Position numbers and translations under genes: made by a program
Assembly: GCF_005937185.1 (NCBI RefSeq)
Contig: NZ_VCNI01000001.1
Coordinates: forward strand, 1-64,000
DNA: 64,000 nucleotides
Origin: Flagellimonas algicola
GTDB lineage: Bacteria > Bacteroidota > Bacteroidia > Flavobacteriales > Flavobacteriaceae
Direction: 5' to 3'
The notes under the pieces: generated by a model
What the model saw: only the letters and a program-made list of their open reading frames with translations
Told to the model about the DNA's origin: nothing
Database searches by the model: none
Shown here: positions 54,042-61,965 of the stretch, piece after piece
How positions within the stretch are numbered: the first letter of the stretch is position 1
Layout: each line of letters begins with the position of its first letter

Positions 54042-55469
54042 TTATTTCCGATAATCCAAGGCAGGGGGGCGGTCTCCCAAAAGGGGAATATATTTAAAAT
54101 CCTTTCCTCTTCGTTCTTCCAATTCAGCTTTCGCTTTGGTAACCGTATCAGGGTTTTCCAAAAGATCTATGGCTGTAAGCGACAGGGTTTTGGCGGCGAC
54201 CATCATTCCTTTATTTCCTATGGAGGTTCCACCCGCGGCTACCGCCTGCCAGCTATGTGCAGGGGTTCCTGGAACCCAAGTTGCAGCACTCATACCCACT
54301 GTGGGCACAGCAAAACTTACATCACCAACGTCAGTGGATCCGTATGCGCGAGCCTCTTCTTTATAGGCTTGAACGTTGAGTGCTCGAGCCTCATCCAATT
54401 GATCAAACCCAAGACTTTTGGAGATTTGCTCTGCAAATAATTTTTCTTCATCCGTGTAATTGATACCTCCAATCTTGGAAAGATTTTCGTGCATTAACTT
54501 TTGAAGCGTCAGATTGGGCAACAGTTCATGGGTTCCCCCAATCATTTCGTAATCCATTGTAGTTCCAGTTCCCAATGCTGCGCCTTCGGCAGCCTTCACG
54601 ATTCGGTCAAAGATGTCAATGACCACATCACGACTGTTATGCCGGGCATAATAATAGACTTCAGCAAAATTGGGTACTACATTGGGAGCCTTGCCGCCAT
54701 CAGTGATCACGTAGTGGATGCGGGCTTCCTGCGGAATATGTTCCCGCATCATGTTGACCATAATATTCATGGCTTCAACACCATCCAAGGCAGAGCGTCC
54801 TCTTTCCGGAGCCCCTGCTGCATGGGCCGAGGTGCCATAAAATCTGAATTTAGCTGATTTGTTGGCCGATGCTGCTCCCGCGCTCGCTGCATTTTGAGAC
54901 CCTGGGTGCCAATGAAGGGCTACATCCACATCATTAAAAAGCCCATCCCGCACCATATATACCTTGCCTGAACCCCCTTCTTCCGCTGGACATCCATAAA
55001 AGCGAATGGTTCCCTGTTTTTTGGATTTTTTCAGCCAATTTTTGGCTTCAATAGCCGCTGCGGTAGACGCAGTACCAAACAAATGGTGTCCACAAGCATG
55101 GCCCGCGGCAGCGTTGGCCGATTTTTTTTCTGCAACAGCCTGTTGCGACAGACCGGGTAGCGCATCATATTCCCCCAAAATGGCGATTACCGGATATCCG
55201 GAACCATATTCGGCAATAAAGGCAGTAGGAATTCCCGCTACGCCTTTGGTAATGGAAAAGCCTTCATCCTCCAATGTCTTTTGTAACAAGGCCGAACTTT
55301 TATGTTCCAAATAGCCCATTTCAGCCAATTGCCATATTTCTTGGGCAATTTCCCCATATTTTTTGGATTTGGAATCTAAGGATTTAACTACGGATTCTTT
55401 ATTTTTTTGGGATAGTACGGTATGTATGCACAAGATGCCCATAATACCAAACAGGATTGATTTTTTCAT
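54042..55469 (-). CDS. Secreted M20-family amidohydrolase (AbgB-like)
   Basis: A 475-residue M20D-type metallo-amidohydrolase similar to the AbgB subunit of p-aminobenzoyl-glutamate hydrolase. I start at 55469 (MKKSILFGIMGILCIHTVLSQ), which gives a signal peptide. Metal-site motifs: HACGHHLFGTA (His and Cys/His), CPAEEGGSG (paired Glu), ALHWHPGSQN and a later GTPAHSWQAVA. The dimerisation (lid) domain contains RIHYVITDGGKAPNVVPNFA. Predicted periplasmic, acting on an acyl-amino-acid or peptide conjugate. Monocistronic. Confidence 0.9.
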   Translation of the reverse strand: MKKSILFGIMGILCIHTVLSQKNKESVVKSLDSKSKKYGEIAQEIWQLAEMGYLEHKSSALLQKTLEDEGFSITKGVAGIPTAFIAEYGSGYPVIAILGEYDALPGLSQQAVAEKKSANAAAGHACGHHLFGTASTAAAIEAKNWLKKSKKQGTIRFYGCPAEEGGSGKVYMVRDGLFNDVDVALHWHPGSQNAASAGAASANKSAKFRFYGTSAHAAGAPERGRSALDGVEAMNIMVNMMREHIPQEARIHYVITDGGKAPNVVPNFAEVYYYARHNSRDVVIDIFDRIVKAAEGAALGTGTTMDYEMIGGTHELLPNLTLQKLMHENLSKIGGINYTDEEKLFAEQISKSLGFDQLDEARALNVQAYKEEARAYGSTDVGDVSFAVPTVGMSAATWVPGTPAHSWQAVAAGGTSIGNKGMMVAAKTLSLTAIDLLENPDTVTKAKAELEERRGKDFKYIPLLGDRPPALDYRK

Positions 55470-55549
55470 TAGGATAGTTGTTTCGTTAGTCAAGATTTAA
55501 AGATAGCAAAAAACCTTTCCAAACATGATTTTAGACATAGGGTATTATG

Positions 55550-55557
55550 TAAATTTG
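55550..55557 (+). promoter_or_regulatory. -7 box immediately before the NDH-2-like gene
   Basis: TAAATTTG ends 5 nt before the ATG at 55563. No canonical -33 TTG is at the right distance. Leaderless transcription is possible, or initiation at the second Met (55572). Confidence 0.4.
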
Positions 55558-55562
55558 CGGCT

Positions 55563-56867
55563 ATGTCCAGCATGAATATTCCACAATCCAATCTCCCAAG
55601 GATAATCGTCATAGGGGGTGGTTTTGGCGGTATAGCCTTAGCCAAAAAGCTAGCTAAAAAAGAGGTTCAAGTAGTGCTATTGGATAAGCATAATTACCAC
55701 AATTTCCAGCCGCTTCTATATCAAGTCTCTACTGGAGGACTGGAGCCAGATTCCATTGCTTATCCAATTCGGAAAGTACTGCAGGGTTATCCCAATTTCT
55801 ATTTCCGCTTGGCAGAGGTGGTTCAAGTTGACACCGTAAATAGAAGGGTTCATACCAATATTGGTCCCATCCATTACGACTATTTGGTGGTAGCCACGGG
55901 TTCCGAAACCAATTTTTTCGGGAACAAGAACATTGAGGAAAAAGCTATGGCCATGAAGACCATTCCGCAGTCTTTGAATTTAAGAAGCTTGATCCTTGAG
56001 AATTTTGAACAGGCCTTGCTCACAGATGACCTTCACGAAAGGGATGCACTAATGAATTTCGTCATTGTGGGAGGGGGTCCAACAGGGGTGGAGTTAGCAG
56101 GTGCATTGGCTGAAATCAAAAAAGGAATTTTGCCCAAGGATTATCCGGATTTGGATACACGTCGTGCGCAAATCAATTTGGTACAAGGCGGTAATCGAAT
56201 TTTGCCGGCCATGAGTGAAATTGCCTCGCAAAAGGCGGAAAAATTTCTTGAAAAATTGGGCGTCAATGTTTGGAAAAACATTAGAGTCACGGACTATGAT
56301 GGAAAACACATAAGCACGAACACAGATACCACCTTTGAGGCTGCAACATTGGTTTGGGCGGCCGGGGTAAAAGCGGTGAGCATTAAGGGTTTGGATGCCC
56401 AGGAATTTCTTTCACGGGGCAATCGACTAATTGTGAACGAATTTAATCAGATACAGGGGCACAATGAAATATTTGCCATTGGCGATGTTGCCCATATGGA
56501 AACCGAAGCTTTTCCCAATGGACACCCCATGATGGCACAACCCGCCATACAGCAAGGACAAAATCTTGGGGTAAATTTGGTTCGAATGCTGGAAAACAAG
56601 CCAATGCAACCTTTTACGTATAAAGATAAGGGCAGCATGGCCACGGTGGGCAGAAACAAGGCGGTTGCCGATTTAAGGCGATTTAAGTTCCAAGGGGTAT
56701 TTGCTTGGTTCGTCTGGATGTTTGTACACCTGTTTTTTCTTATAGGCTTCCGGAATAGGGTAGTGGTTTTTATAAATTGGGTGTACAACTACGTTCGTTT
56801 TGATCGTGAAGCCCGTTTGATTATCAGACCATTCAAAAAAAGATATCAGGATTCCCCTCCAACCTGA
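55563..56867 (+). CDS. Type II NADH dehydrogenase-like FAD oxidoreductase
   Basis: A 434-residue two-dinucleotide-binding flavoprotein of the NDH-2 family, which passes electrons from NADH to quinone without pumping protons. FAD-binding IVIGGGFGGIALAKKL (about 14-29), QPLLYQVSTGGL, and NADH-binding VIVGGGPTGVELAGAL (about 165-180). EIFAIGDVAHM marks the FAD-pyrophosphate motif. The C-terminal segment FAWFVWMFVHLFFLIGF is the membrane-anchoring amphipathic region of NDH-2. The 3' end overlaps convergent xerD by 22 bp. Confidence 0.92.
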   Translation: MSSMNIPQSNLPRIIVIGGGFGGIALAKKLAKKEVQVVLLDKHNYHNFQPLLYQVSTGGLEPDSIAYPIRKVLQGYPNFYFRLAEVVQVDTVNRRVHTNIGPIHYDYLVVATGSETNFFGNKNIEEKAMAMKTIPQSLNLRSLILENFEQALLTDDLHERDALMNFVIVGGGPTGVELAGALAEIKKGILPKDYPDLDTRRAQINLVQGGNRILPAMSEIASQKAEKFLEKLGVNVWKNIRVTDYDGKHISTNTDTTFEAATLVWAAGVKAVSIKGLDAQEFLSRGNRLIVNEFNQIQGHNEIFAIGDVAHMETEAFPNGHPMMAQPAIQQGQNLGVNLVRMLENKPMQPFTYKDKGSMATVGRNKAVADLRRFKFQGVFAWFVWMFVHLFFLIGFRNRVVVFINWVYNYVRFDREARLIIRPFKKRYQDSPPT

Positions 56868-57787
56868 GTTTGGCTAGTTTCATCCATCACTTTATTTCTA
56901 GGATGATGTCCTAAAAGTACTTCGTGCAAGTGTTTCCGGTTTACATGCATATAGACCTCTGTGGTAGTAATGCTTTCGTGGCCCAGCATTTGCTGAATAG
57001 CTCGAAGGTCAGCTCCACCCTCTAATAAATGTGTTGCAAAGGAGTGACGAAAAGTGTGTGGACTGATGTTCTTTTGTAGTCCCATTTTTTCCGCCAAACG
57101 TTTAATGATGGTAAAAATCATGGCGCGAGTCAGTTGTTTGCCCCTTCGATTGAGGAAGAGGTAATCCTCATGCCCATTCTGGATTTTCAAGTGGTTTCTG
57201 ACTTCGTTTCTATAGAGATTGACATATTTTTTGGCAACTTGACCAATGGGTACAAAACGTTGCTTCTCGCCTTTTCCTGTTACTTTTATAAAATCTTCCT
57301 CAAAATATAGATCGGACAATTTTAGATTTATTAACTCCGAAACGCGAAGTCCACAACCATACAGCGTTTCCAACATGGCGCGATTGCGTTCACCCTCAGA
57401 TTTGCCCAGGTCTATATTCCCAATTAACTGGTCAATTTCAGTGGAGGAGAGGGTATCCGGTAATTTCCGACCGATTTTGGGTGATTCTATTAAATCCATT
57501 GGGTTATCGGTTCGGTAGTCTTCAAAAATAAGATAGGTGAAAAAGCCTTTTAAGCCTGATATAATCCTAGCCTGGGAACGAGGATTGATGATTTTGGCGA
57601 GTTCATAAATAAACTGCTGAATGGTCTCTTGGCCAATTTCCACCGGAGAGTATCTAATTTCATACTGATTCAGATAATCTACCAGCTTTTGTAAGTCCTG
57701 GGTATAGGCAAAGATGCTGTTGTCGGATAAGCCACGTTCAATTTTCATATAATGTTGGTAATCCTGCAAGCCTTGTTTCCAGTTCAT
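56846..57787 (-). CDS. xerD: Site-specific tyrosine recombinase XerD
   Basis: A 313-residue tyrosine recombinase that resolves chromosome dimers at dif. The N-terminal SAM-like core-binding domain (about 1-85) precedes the catalytic domain with all key residues: Arg in GCGLRVSEL (about 147), HTFRHSFATHLL with HxxR (about 242-245), HESITTTEVYMH with His and the nucleophile Tyr (about 278). Length and order fit XerD rather than an integron or phage integrase. A TATCTTTA box on the minus strand (57799-57792) ends 4 nt before the ATG. Confidence 0.92.
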   Translation of the reverse strand: MNWKQGLQDYQHYMKIERGLSDNSIFAYTQDLQKLVDYLNQYEIRYSPVEIGQETIQQFIYELAKIINPRSQARIISGLKGFFTYLIFEDYRTDNPMDLIESPKIGRKLPDTLSSTEIDQLIGNIDLGKSEGERNRAMLETLYGCGLRVSELINLKLSDLYFEEDFIKVTGKGEKQRFVPIGQVAKKYVNLYRNEVRNHLKIQNGHEDYLFLNRRGKQLTRAMIFTIIKRLAEKMGLQKNISPHTFRHSFATHLLEGGADLRAIQQMLGHESITTTEVYMHVNRKHLHEVLLGHHPRNKVMDETSQTQVGGES

Positions 57788-57827
57788 GTTTTAAAGATAA
57801 ACACAATTCATATTAGACCACTTACCC

Positions 57828-57890
57828 CATTGGTCAATTCAAAAGGGGCATTGATCAATTCTCAGCAAGAAAAAATGGTCAATGGCTGTA
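57828..57890 (+). promoter_or_regulatory. 21-bp direct repeats, LytTR-type operator candidate, copy 2
   Basis: CATTGGTCAATTC (57828-57840) and CATTGATCAATTC (57849-57861) are spaced by exactly 21 bp. A third, looser TGGTCAAT lies at 57876, and GGCTGTAGT is repeated at 57884 and 57908. The 29-bp core at 57833-57861 matches the reverse complement of 6719-6747 at 24 of 29 positions. It lies upstream of the small barrel gene at 58006, in the same orientation as the first site has to its gene. Confidence 0.5.
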
Positions 57891-58005
57891 GTTTAGCTTT
57901 AAGTTCTGGCTGTAGTATTTTGAATGCAGAGTAATGGAAAATTGGAAATTTCCATACTAGATTTGTTAAGGGTACGTTCTAGCTATTCACAAAGTTTTAA
58001 CAATT

Positions 58006-58497
58006 ATGAGAAGAACATACCTTATTGCAATTGCACTTTTTACTGTAATGTTTACTGTGAATGCCCAAGATAGGAGCAATATTAAAGCTGGATTTAGCGG
58101 AGGTATCCCGGTAGGTGATGCTGAGAATATATCCAGTTTCAGCCTTGGATTGGATTTTAACTATCACTGGGGAGTTTCAGAACTCGTAGATGCTGGGATA
58201 GCTGCAAGTTTTATAAATGCCTTTGGTGATACCTTGCCCAACCAAACAGAGTTTGAGGATATTCAATTTCTCCCTGTTGCTGGTTCTGTAAGGATTTACC
58301 CAACCTATCATTTCAAGTTTGGAGGAGACCTAGGTTACGCAGTAGGCATTAATGACGGCAATGAAGGTGGACTATTTTATAGACCTGTTGTTGGTTACAA
58401 TATTACAGGTAACACCGAGTTGAATGTCTCATATACCGCAATACAGAACGACGGAACTTTTGCCATTGCTACCGTTGGAATTTTGTTCTTGTTCTAA
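58006..58497 (+). CDS. Small outer-membrane beta-barrel protein
   Basis: A 163-residue exported protein. A signal peptide (ALFTVMFTVNAQ) is followed by eight or so amphipathic strands (IKAGFSGGIPVGDAE, SFSLGLDFNYHWG, SVRIYPTYHFKFGGDLGYAV) and a C-terminal strand ending in Phe (VGILFLF). This fits an eight-stranded outer-membrane barrel of the PorT/OmpX-like type. Ligand or partner unknown. It lies between xerD and aroQ with a long upstream region holding the 21-bp repeats. A second small exported barrel-like gene follows 124 bp later. Confidence 0.75.
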   Translation: MRRTYLIAIALFTVMFTVNAQDRSNIKAGFSGGIPVGDAENISSFSLGLDFNYHWGVSELVDAGIAASFINAFGDTLPNQTEFEDIQFLPVAGSVRIYPTYHFKFGGDLGYAVGINDGNEGGLFYRPVVGYNITGNTELNVSYTAIQNDGTFAIATVGILFLF

Positions 58498-58621
58498 TAC
58501 AGGAATCTTCAGCCTAAGGTGAAAACGGTTTATGGTATTTAAGATTTGACAACCTCAAATCCGGCTTTTGGAGCATCCAGGAGCTGTAAAACCATAAATA
58601 ATAACCGTAAATACACTAAAA

Positions 58622-59083
58622 ATGAAAAAAGTATGTATTGTTTTCACCTTAACCATTTTATTCACATCCATAGGCAGTGCACAGACCAGTTACAGGGCTG
58701 CTTTGGGTCTAGGCGTAGATGCTTATGACGAAGCCACTTTTTTTGGGGCAACTGGAAAATATTTCTTTTCAGACCATCATGTGGGGCAAGCCGATGTTGG
58801 GTTTGAAGATGGCGGAACCATATTGACCTTCCTGTATTCCTACCATAAGCAAATTGTTGGAGCCAGGGGACTTAGGTGGTATGGAGGTGTAGGACCAAGT
58901 ATCATCTTGGTAGATGATTTTGATAATATTTTTTCACTACGACCGCATTTAGGGCTTGATTTTAAACCCAATGGAGTGCCCTTTGTGGTCAATTTTGATT
59001 GGCGACCGGCTATTGCGCTTAGTGAAACTGGAGATACAGAGGCAGCTGCCTTTGGTTTTGGGCTTCAGTTTGCCATCAAGTAG
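58622..59083 (+). CDS. Small exported beta-rich (barrel-like) protein
   Basis: A 153-residue exported protein with signal peptide FTSIGSAQ and strands YRAALGLGVDAYDEATFFGA, LTFLYSYHKQI, WYGGVGPSIIL and a final FGFGLQFAIK. It is probably another small outer-membrane barrel. It shows no clear sequence identity to the preceding barrel gene beyond general composition, so recent duplication is not evident. A palindromic terminator follows. Function unknown. Confidence 0.7.
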   Translation: MKKVCIVFTLTILFTSIGSAQTSYRAALGLGVDAYDEATFFGATGKYFFSDHHVGQADVGFEDGGTILTFLYSYHKQIVGARGLRWYGGVGPSIILVDDFDNIFSLRPHLGLDFKPNGVPFVVNFDWRPAIALSETGDTEAAAFGFGLQFAIK

Positions 59084-59103
59084 GATATAGAACCAAATTG
59101 AAC

Positions 59104-59133
59104 AAAAGCAGGCGATCGCCTGCTTTTTCTTTT
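59104..59133. terminator. Bidirectional terminator, perfect palindrome
   Basis: AAAAGCAGGCGA pairs with TCGCCTGCTTTT without a loop spacer, followed by a T-rich run. It separates the barrel genes from aroQ. Confidence 0.85.
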
Positions 59134-59145
59134 TAACAGATATTG

Positions 59146-59153
59146 TACTTTTA
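59146..59153 (+). promoter_or_regulatory. -7-like box before aroQ
   Basis: TACTTTTA (TAnnTTTG with one mismatch) ends 5 nt before the aroQ ATG at 59159 and lies just after the terminator, so aroQ needs its own promoter here. Confidence 0.4.
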
Positions 59154-59158
59154 CTACC

Positions 59159-59572
59159 ATGAAACTAATGATCATCAACGGCCCCAACCTGAACCTTTTG
59201 GGAAAAAGAGAGCCCGAAGTTTACGGGAGCATTACTTTTGAAGCGTATTTTAGTCAATTGCAAAGTAATTTTCCAGATTTGGAATTGGACTATTATCAAT
59301 CCAATATTGAAGGGGAGCTAATTGACAAGATTCAGGAAGTTGGATTTACCTATGATGGAATTGTGTTAAATGCTGCTTCATACACGCATACTTCCGTTGG
59401 TATCGGTGATGCTGTTAAAGCGGTTTCTGCCCCTGTAGTTGAAGTTCATATTTCCAATACGCACAAAAGGGAAGATTTTAGACATGTCTCCTATATATCC
59501 TCAGGCGCCAAAGGTGTGATTTTGGGATTCGGGCTTCAAAGTTATGACCTGGCCGTACAAAGTTTCCTATAA
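59159..59572 (+). CDS. aroQ: 3-dehydroquinate dehydratase, type II
   Basis: A 137-residue type II dehydroquinase of the shikimate pathway. Family motifs are all present: IINGPNLNLLGKREPEVYG with the reactive loop (Arg and Tyr), YYQSNIEGELIDKI, VLNAASYTHTSVGIGDAV and VEVHISNTHKREDFRHVSY with the catalytic His. Length is slightly below the usual 145-150, due to a short C-terminus. It forms a dodecamer in characterised species. A terminator precedes it, so it is transcribed alone. Confidence 0.95.
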   Translation: MKLMIINGPNLNLLGKREPEVYGSITFEAYFSQLQSNFPDLELDYYQSNIEGELIDKIQEVGFTYDGIVLNAASYTHTSVGIGDAVKAVSAPVVEVHISNTHKREDFRHVSYISSGAKGVILGFGLQSYDLAVQSFL

Positions 59573-59613
59573 ACAAGTACACCCCTGTTAGCCGGAACCC
59601 AACAAACCAGAGG

Positions 59614-59910
59614 TTATCCCGAGATGGATAAATCCGCTACTTTCAGGTATTTTTTATCCGCATAAAACGTCCCAAAGGGGAGTAGGGAGGCTATAAACAA
59701 AATCATAAACCGTTTAAAGCCCCATTTGCGTTCCCAACTGAGGACCACGGCCAACAATACATACAGGATAAACAATCCGCCATGGGCATAACCCACAACC
59801 AAATTGGGTTCTAATATTTGTGCCCAATGCTTCAATGGCATGGTAATACTAAACAAGAGGAGATAGGATATTCCTTCTAGAATTGCCGTTACCCGAAAAG
59901 CCTTTAACAT
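59614..59910 (-). CDS. DUF3817 membrane protein
   Basis: A 98-residue inner-membrane protein with three hydrophobic helices and the DUF3817 pattern: FRVTAILEGISYLLLF at the start, then PLKHWA and AHGGLFILYVLLAVVLSW. Members are small polytopic proteins of unknown function, widespread in Actinobacteria and Bacteroidota. It lies 2 bp downstream of lpdA on the same strand, so it is co-transcribed with it. Confidence 0.88.
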   Translation of the reverse strand: MLKAFRVTAILEGISYLLLFSITMPLKHWAQILEPNLVVGYAHGGLFILYVLLAVVLSWERKWGFKRFMILFIASLLPFGTFYADKKYLKVADLSISG

Positions 59911-59912
59911 AA

Positions 59913-61304
59913 TTAAAGATGAATTACTTCGTCATAAGCATCTGCAACAGCTTCCATAACAGCCTCGCTCATAGTTGGGTGCGGGTGTACGGCTTTTAGT
60001 ACCTCATGGCCCGTGGTTTCCAATTTACGGGCCACAACAGCTTCCGCAATCATATCGGTAACCCCAACTCCGATCATATGACAACCCAGCCACTCACCGT
60101 ATTTCGCATCAAAAATCACCTTTACAAAGCCATCTGGAGTTCCCGACGCTTTGGCCTTTCCACTGGCGGAGAAAGGAAATTTTCCAATCTTAAGGTCGTA
60201 TCCTTGTTCTTTGGCTTGCTGCTCGGTCATACCCACAGATGCAACTTCTGGTATACAGTAGGTACATCCTGGAATGTTGCCGTAATCCAAGGCTTCCACA
60301 TGCATTCCAGCTATTTTTTCCACACATAGGATACCTTCCGCTGAGGCCACGTGGGCCAATGCCTGTCCAGGGGTAACATCCCCAATGGCATAGTATCCAG
60401 GAATATTGGTTTGGTAGTAGTCATTGACCAAAATTTTATCTCGATCCACGGCGATTCCCACATCTTCCAAACCTATGTTTTCAATGTTGGTTTTAATTCC
60501 AACAGCGGACAACACAACATCCGCTTCCAGAACTTCTTCCCCTTTGGCTGTTTTCACGGTAGCTTTTACTCCATCACCAGAAGTGTCTACTTGGGTTACT
60601 TCCGCAGAGGTCTTTATTTTGATTCCATTTTTCTTAAACGTACGTTCCAACTGCTTGGACACATCCTGATCTTCAACAGGAACAATATTGGGAAGATATT
60701 CCACAATGGTTACCTCGGTTCCCATGGAGTTATAGAAATAGGCAAACTCCACCCCAATGGCGCCACTTCCCACCACAATCATCTTCTTGGGTTGGGTCTC
60801 CAAGGACATAGCTTCTCGGTAACCGATTACTTTTTTACCATCTTGGGGCAAACTTGGTAATTCCCTACTTCGGGCTCCGGTAGCTATAATGATATGATCT
60901 GCTGTATACTCGGCGGTATCTCCATGCTCTCCTTTAACTAAAACCTTTTTTCCAGGTTGAACCTTTCCAAAACCATTGAGTACCTCAATTTTATTTTTTT
61001 TCATCAAAAACTGAACACCTTTGCTCATGCTCTCGGCAACACCTCTACTTCTTCCTACCACGGCTCCAAAGTCGTGCTCTACCTTTTTGGCATTCAATCC
61101 GTAGTCTTCAGCATGTTTTAGGTACTCAAAAACCTGGGCGGACTTCAACAAGGCTTTGGTTGGGATACAGCCCCAATTAAGACATACACCCCCTAAACTT
61201 TCCTTTTCCACAATGGCTGTTTTGAATCCTAGTTGCGACGCTCGTATCGCCGTTACATATCCGCCAGGACCACTACCCAAAACAATTACATCGAAGTTGC
61301 TCAT
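59913..61304 (-). CDS. lpdA: Dihydrolipoyl dehydrogenase
   Basis: A 463-residue pyridine nucleotide-disulfide oxidoreductase, the E3 component of 2-oxo-acid dehydrogenase complexes and of the glycine cleavage system. FAD-binding VLGSGPGGYVTAI (8-20), the redox-active disulfide Cys41/Cys46 in GGVCLNWGCIPTK, NAD-binding VVGSGAIGVEFAYFY and the C-terminal HPHPTMSEAVMEA with the His-Glu dyad of the partner subunit. Full length. No E1 or E2 genes are nearby, so it serves complexes encoded elsewhere. It has a well-formed promoter. Confidence 0.95.
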   Translation of the reverse strand: MSNFDVIVLGSGPGGYVTAIRASQLGFKTAIVEKESLGGVCLNWGCIPTKALLKSAQVFEYLKHAEDYGLNAKKVEHDFGAVVGRSRGVAESMSKGVQFLMKKNKIEVLNGFGKVQPGKKVLVKGEHGDTAEYTADHIIIATGARSRELPSLPQDGKKVIGYREAMSLETQPKKMIVVGSGAIGVEFAYFYNSMGTEVTIVEYLPNIVPVEDQDVSKQLERTFKKNGIKIKTSAEVTQVDTSGDGVKATVKTAKGEEVLEADVVLSAVGIKTNIENIGLEDVGIAVDRDKILVNDYYQTNIPGYYAIGDVTPGQALAHVASAEGILCVEKIAGMHVEALDYGNIPGCTYCIPEVASVGMTEQQAKEQGYDLKIGKFPFSASGKAKASGTPDGFVKVIFDAKYGEWLGCHMIGVGVTDMIAEAVVARKLETTGHEVLKAVHPHPTMSEAVMEAVADAYDEVIHL

Positions 61305-61360
61305 CAGATTTTGATTTTAGTTGAATAAAAATTAGAAACCCGCCTTTTGAAAGGCAGGTG

Positions 61361-61392
61361 CAAAAATACGCAATTCGGGTGCCAAATACCAA
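61361..61392 (-). promoter_or_regulatory. Promoter of lpdA
   Basis: On the minus strand TTG (61392-61390), 21 bp and TATTTTTG (61368-61361) match the Bacteroidota consensus. The leader of about 50 nt holds a CGCCTTTTGAAAGGC hairpin. Confidence 0.65.
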
Positions 61393-61440
61393 GCTTTGGT
61401 TTTGCAGAATTGTTATAAATGTGAAATGGTAACGGGACGT

Positions 61441-61965
61441 CTACCCGAACATTTTTTTATTGAATGCTTCGGATTGCCCTTTAGGAATGGATAGGGATAC
61501 CCAATCCTGCTGTTTTATCATTTTCCCCAAGAATAATATTTGACCCACATGACTTGGATAATGGGCCAATTGACGATTTATGGCTTCGATTATGGAGTGA
61601 TCCTCATTCCGGATTTTGACCTTGGAATTAAAGTTCGTGTTGTCAATACCATCCAATGCGGCAAAGAGACAGTCCCATCCTTTTTCCCAGGCATCCAGCA
61701 TCTCGGATTTGGAGGTGTATGGCCCCTCAAATTCAGTATCACGGTTCCGCCATGTTTTCTCTCCGTCTTCAGTAAGGAAGTTGGTCCAGCGACTCAGCAT
61801 ATTTCCAACAATATGCTTTACAATGATGGCGATGGAATTGTCAGAATCTGCGTATTTCCAATGTATTTCCTCCTCTGATAATTGGTCAAAAGTTTTTTCC
61901 CCAAGGGATTTGTACCGAAGAAATTCGGAGCGGACACTTTTTAAATAGTTTTCTTGGAAATTCAT
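61441..61965 (-). CDS. DUF1572 (DinB/YfiT-like) protein
   Basis: A 174-residue four-helix-bundle protein of the DinB superfamily, DUF1572 branch: YLKSVRSEFLRYKSLGEKTF, SIAIIVKHIVGNMLSRWTNF (first metal His), and QLAHYPSHVGQILFLGKMI (two further His). Three histidines arranged as in DinB suggest a nickel or zinc site. Some relatives are bacillithiol-S-transferases (BstA), which fits a genome encoding BshC (inference). It overlaps the upstream msrB by 4 bp (ATGA). Confidence 0.85.
   Translation of the reverse strand: MNFQENYLKSVRSEFLRYKSLGEKTFDQLSEEEIHWKYADSDNSIAIIVKHIVGNMLSRWTNFLTEDGEKTWRNRDTEFEGPYTSKSEMLDAWEKGWDCLFAALDGIDNTNFNSKVKIRNEDHSIIEAINRQLAHYPSHVGQILFLGKMIKQQDWVSLSIPKGQSEAFNKKMFG

Noticed and set aside
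59111..59120. GCGATCGC octamer as a special repeat (HIP1-like)
   Set aside because: It occurs once as the centre of a terminator palindrome; no further copies were noticed.
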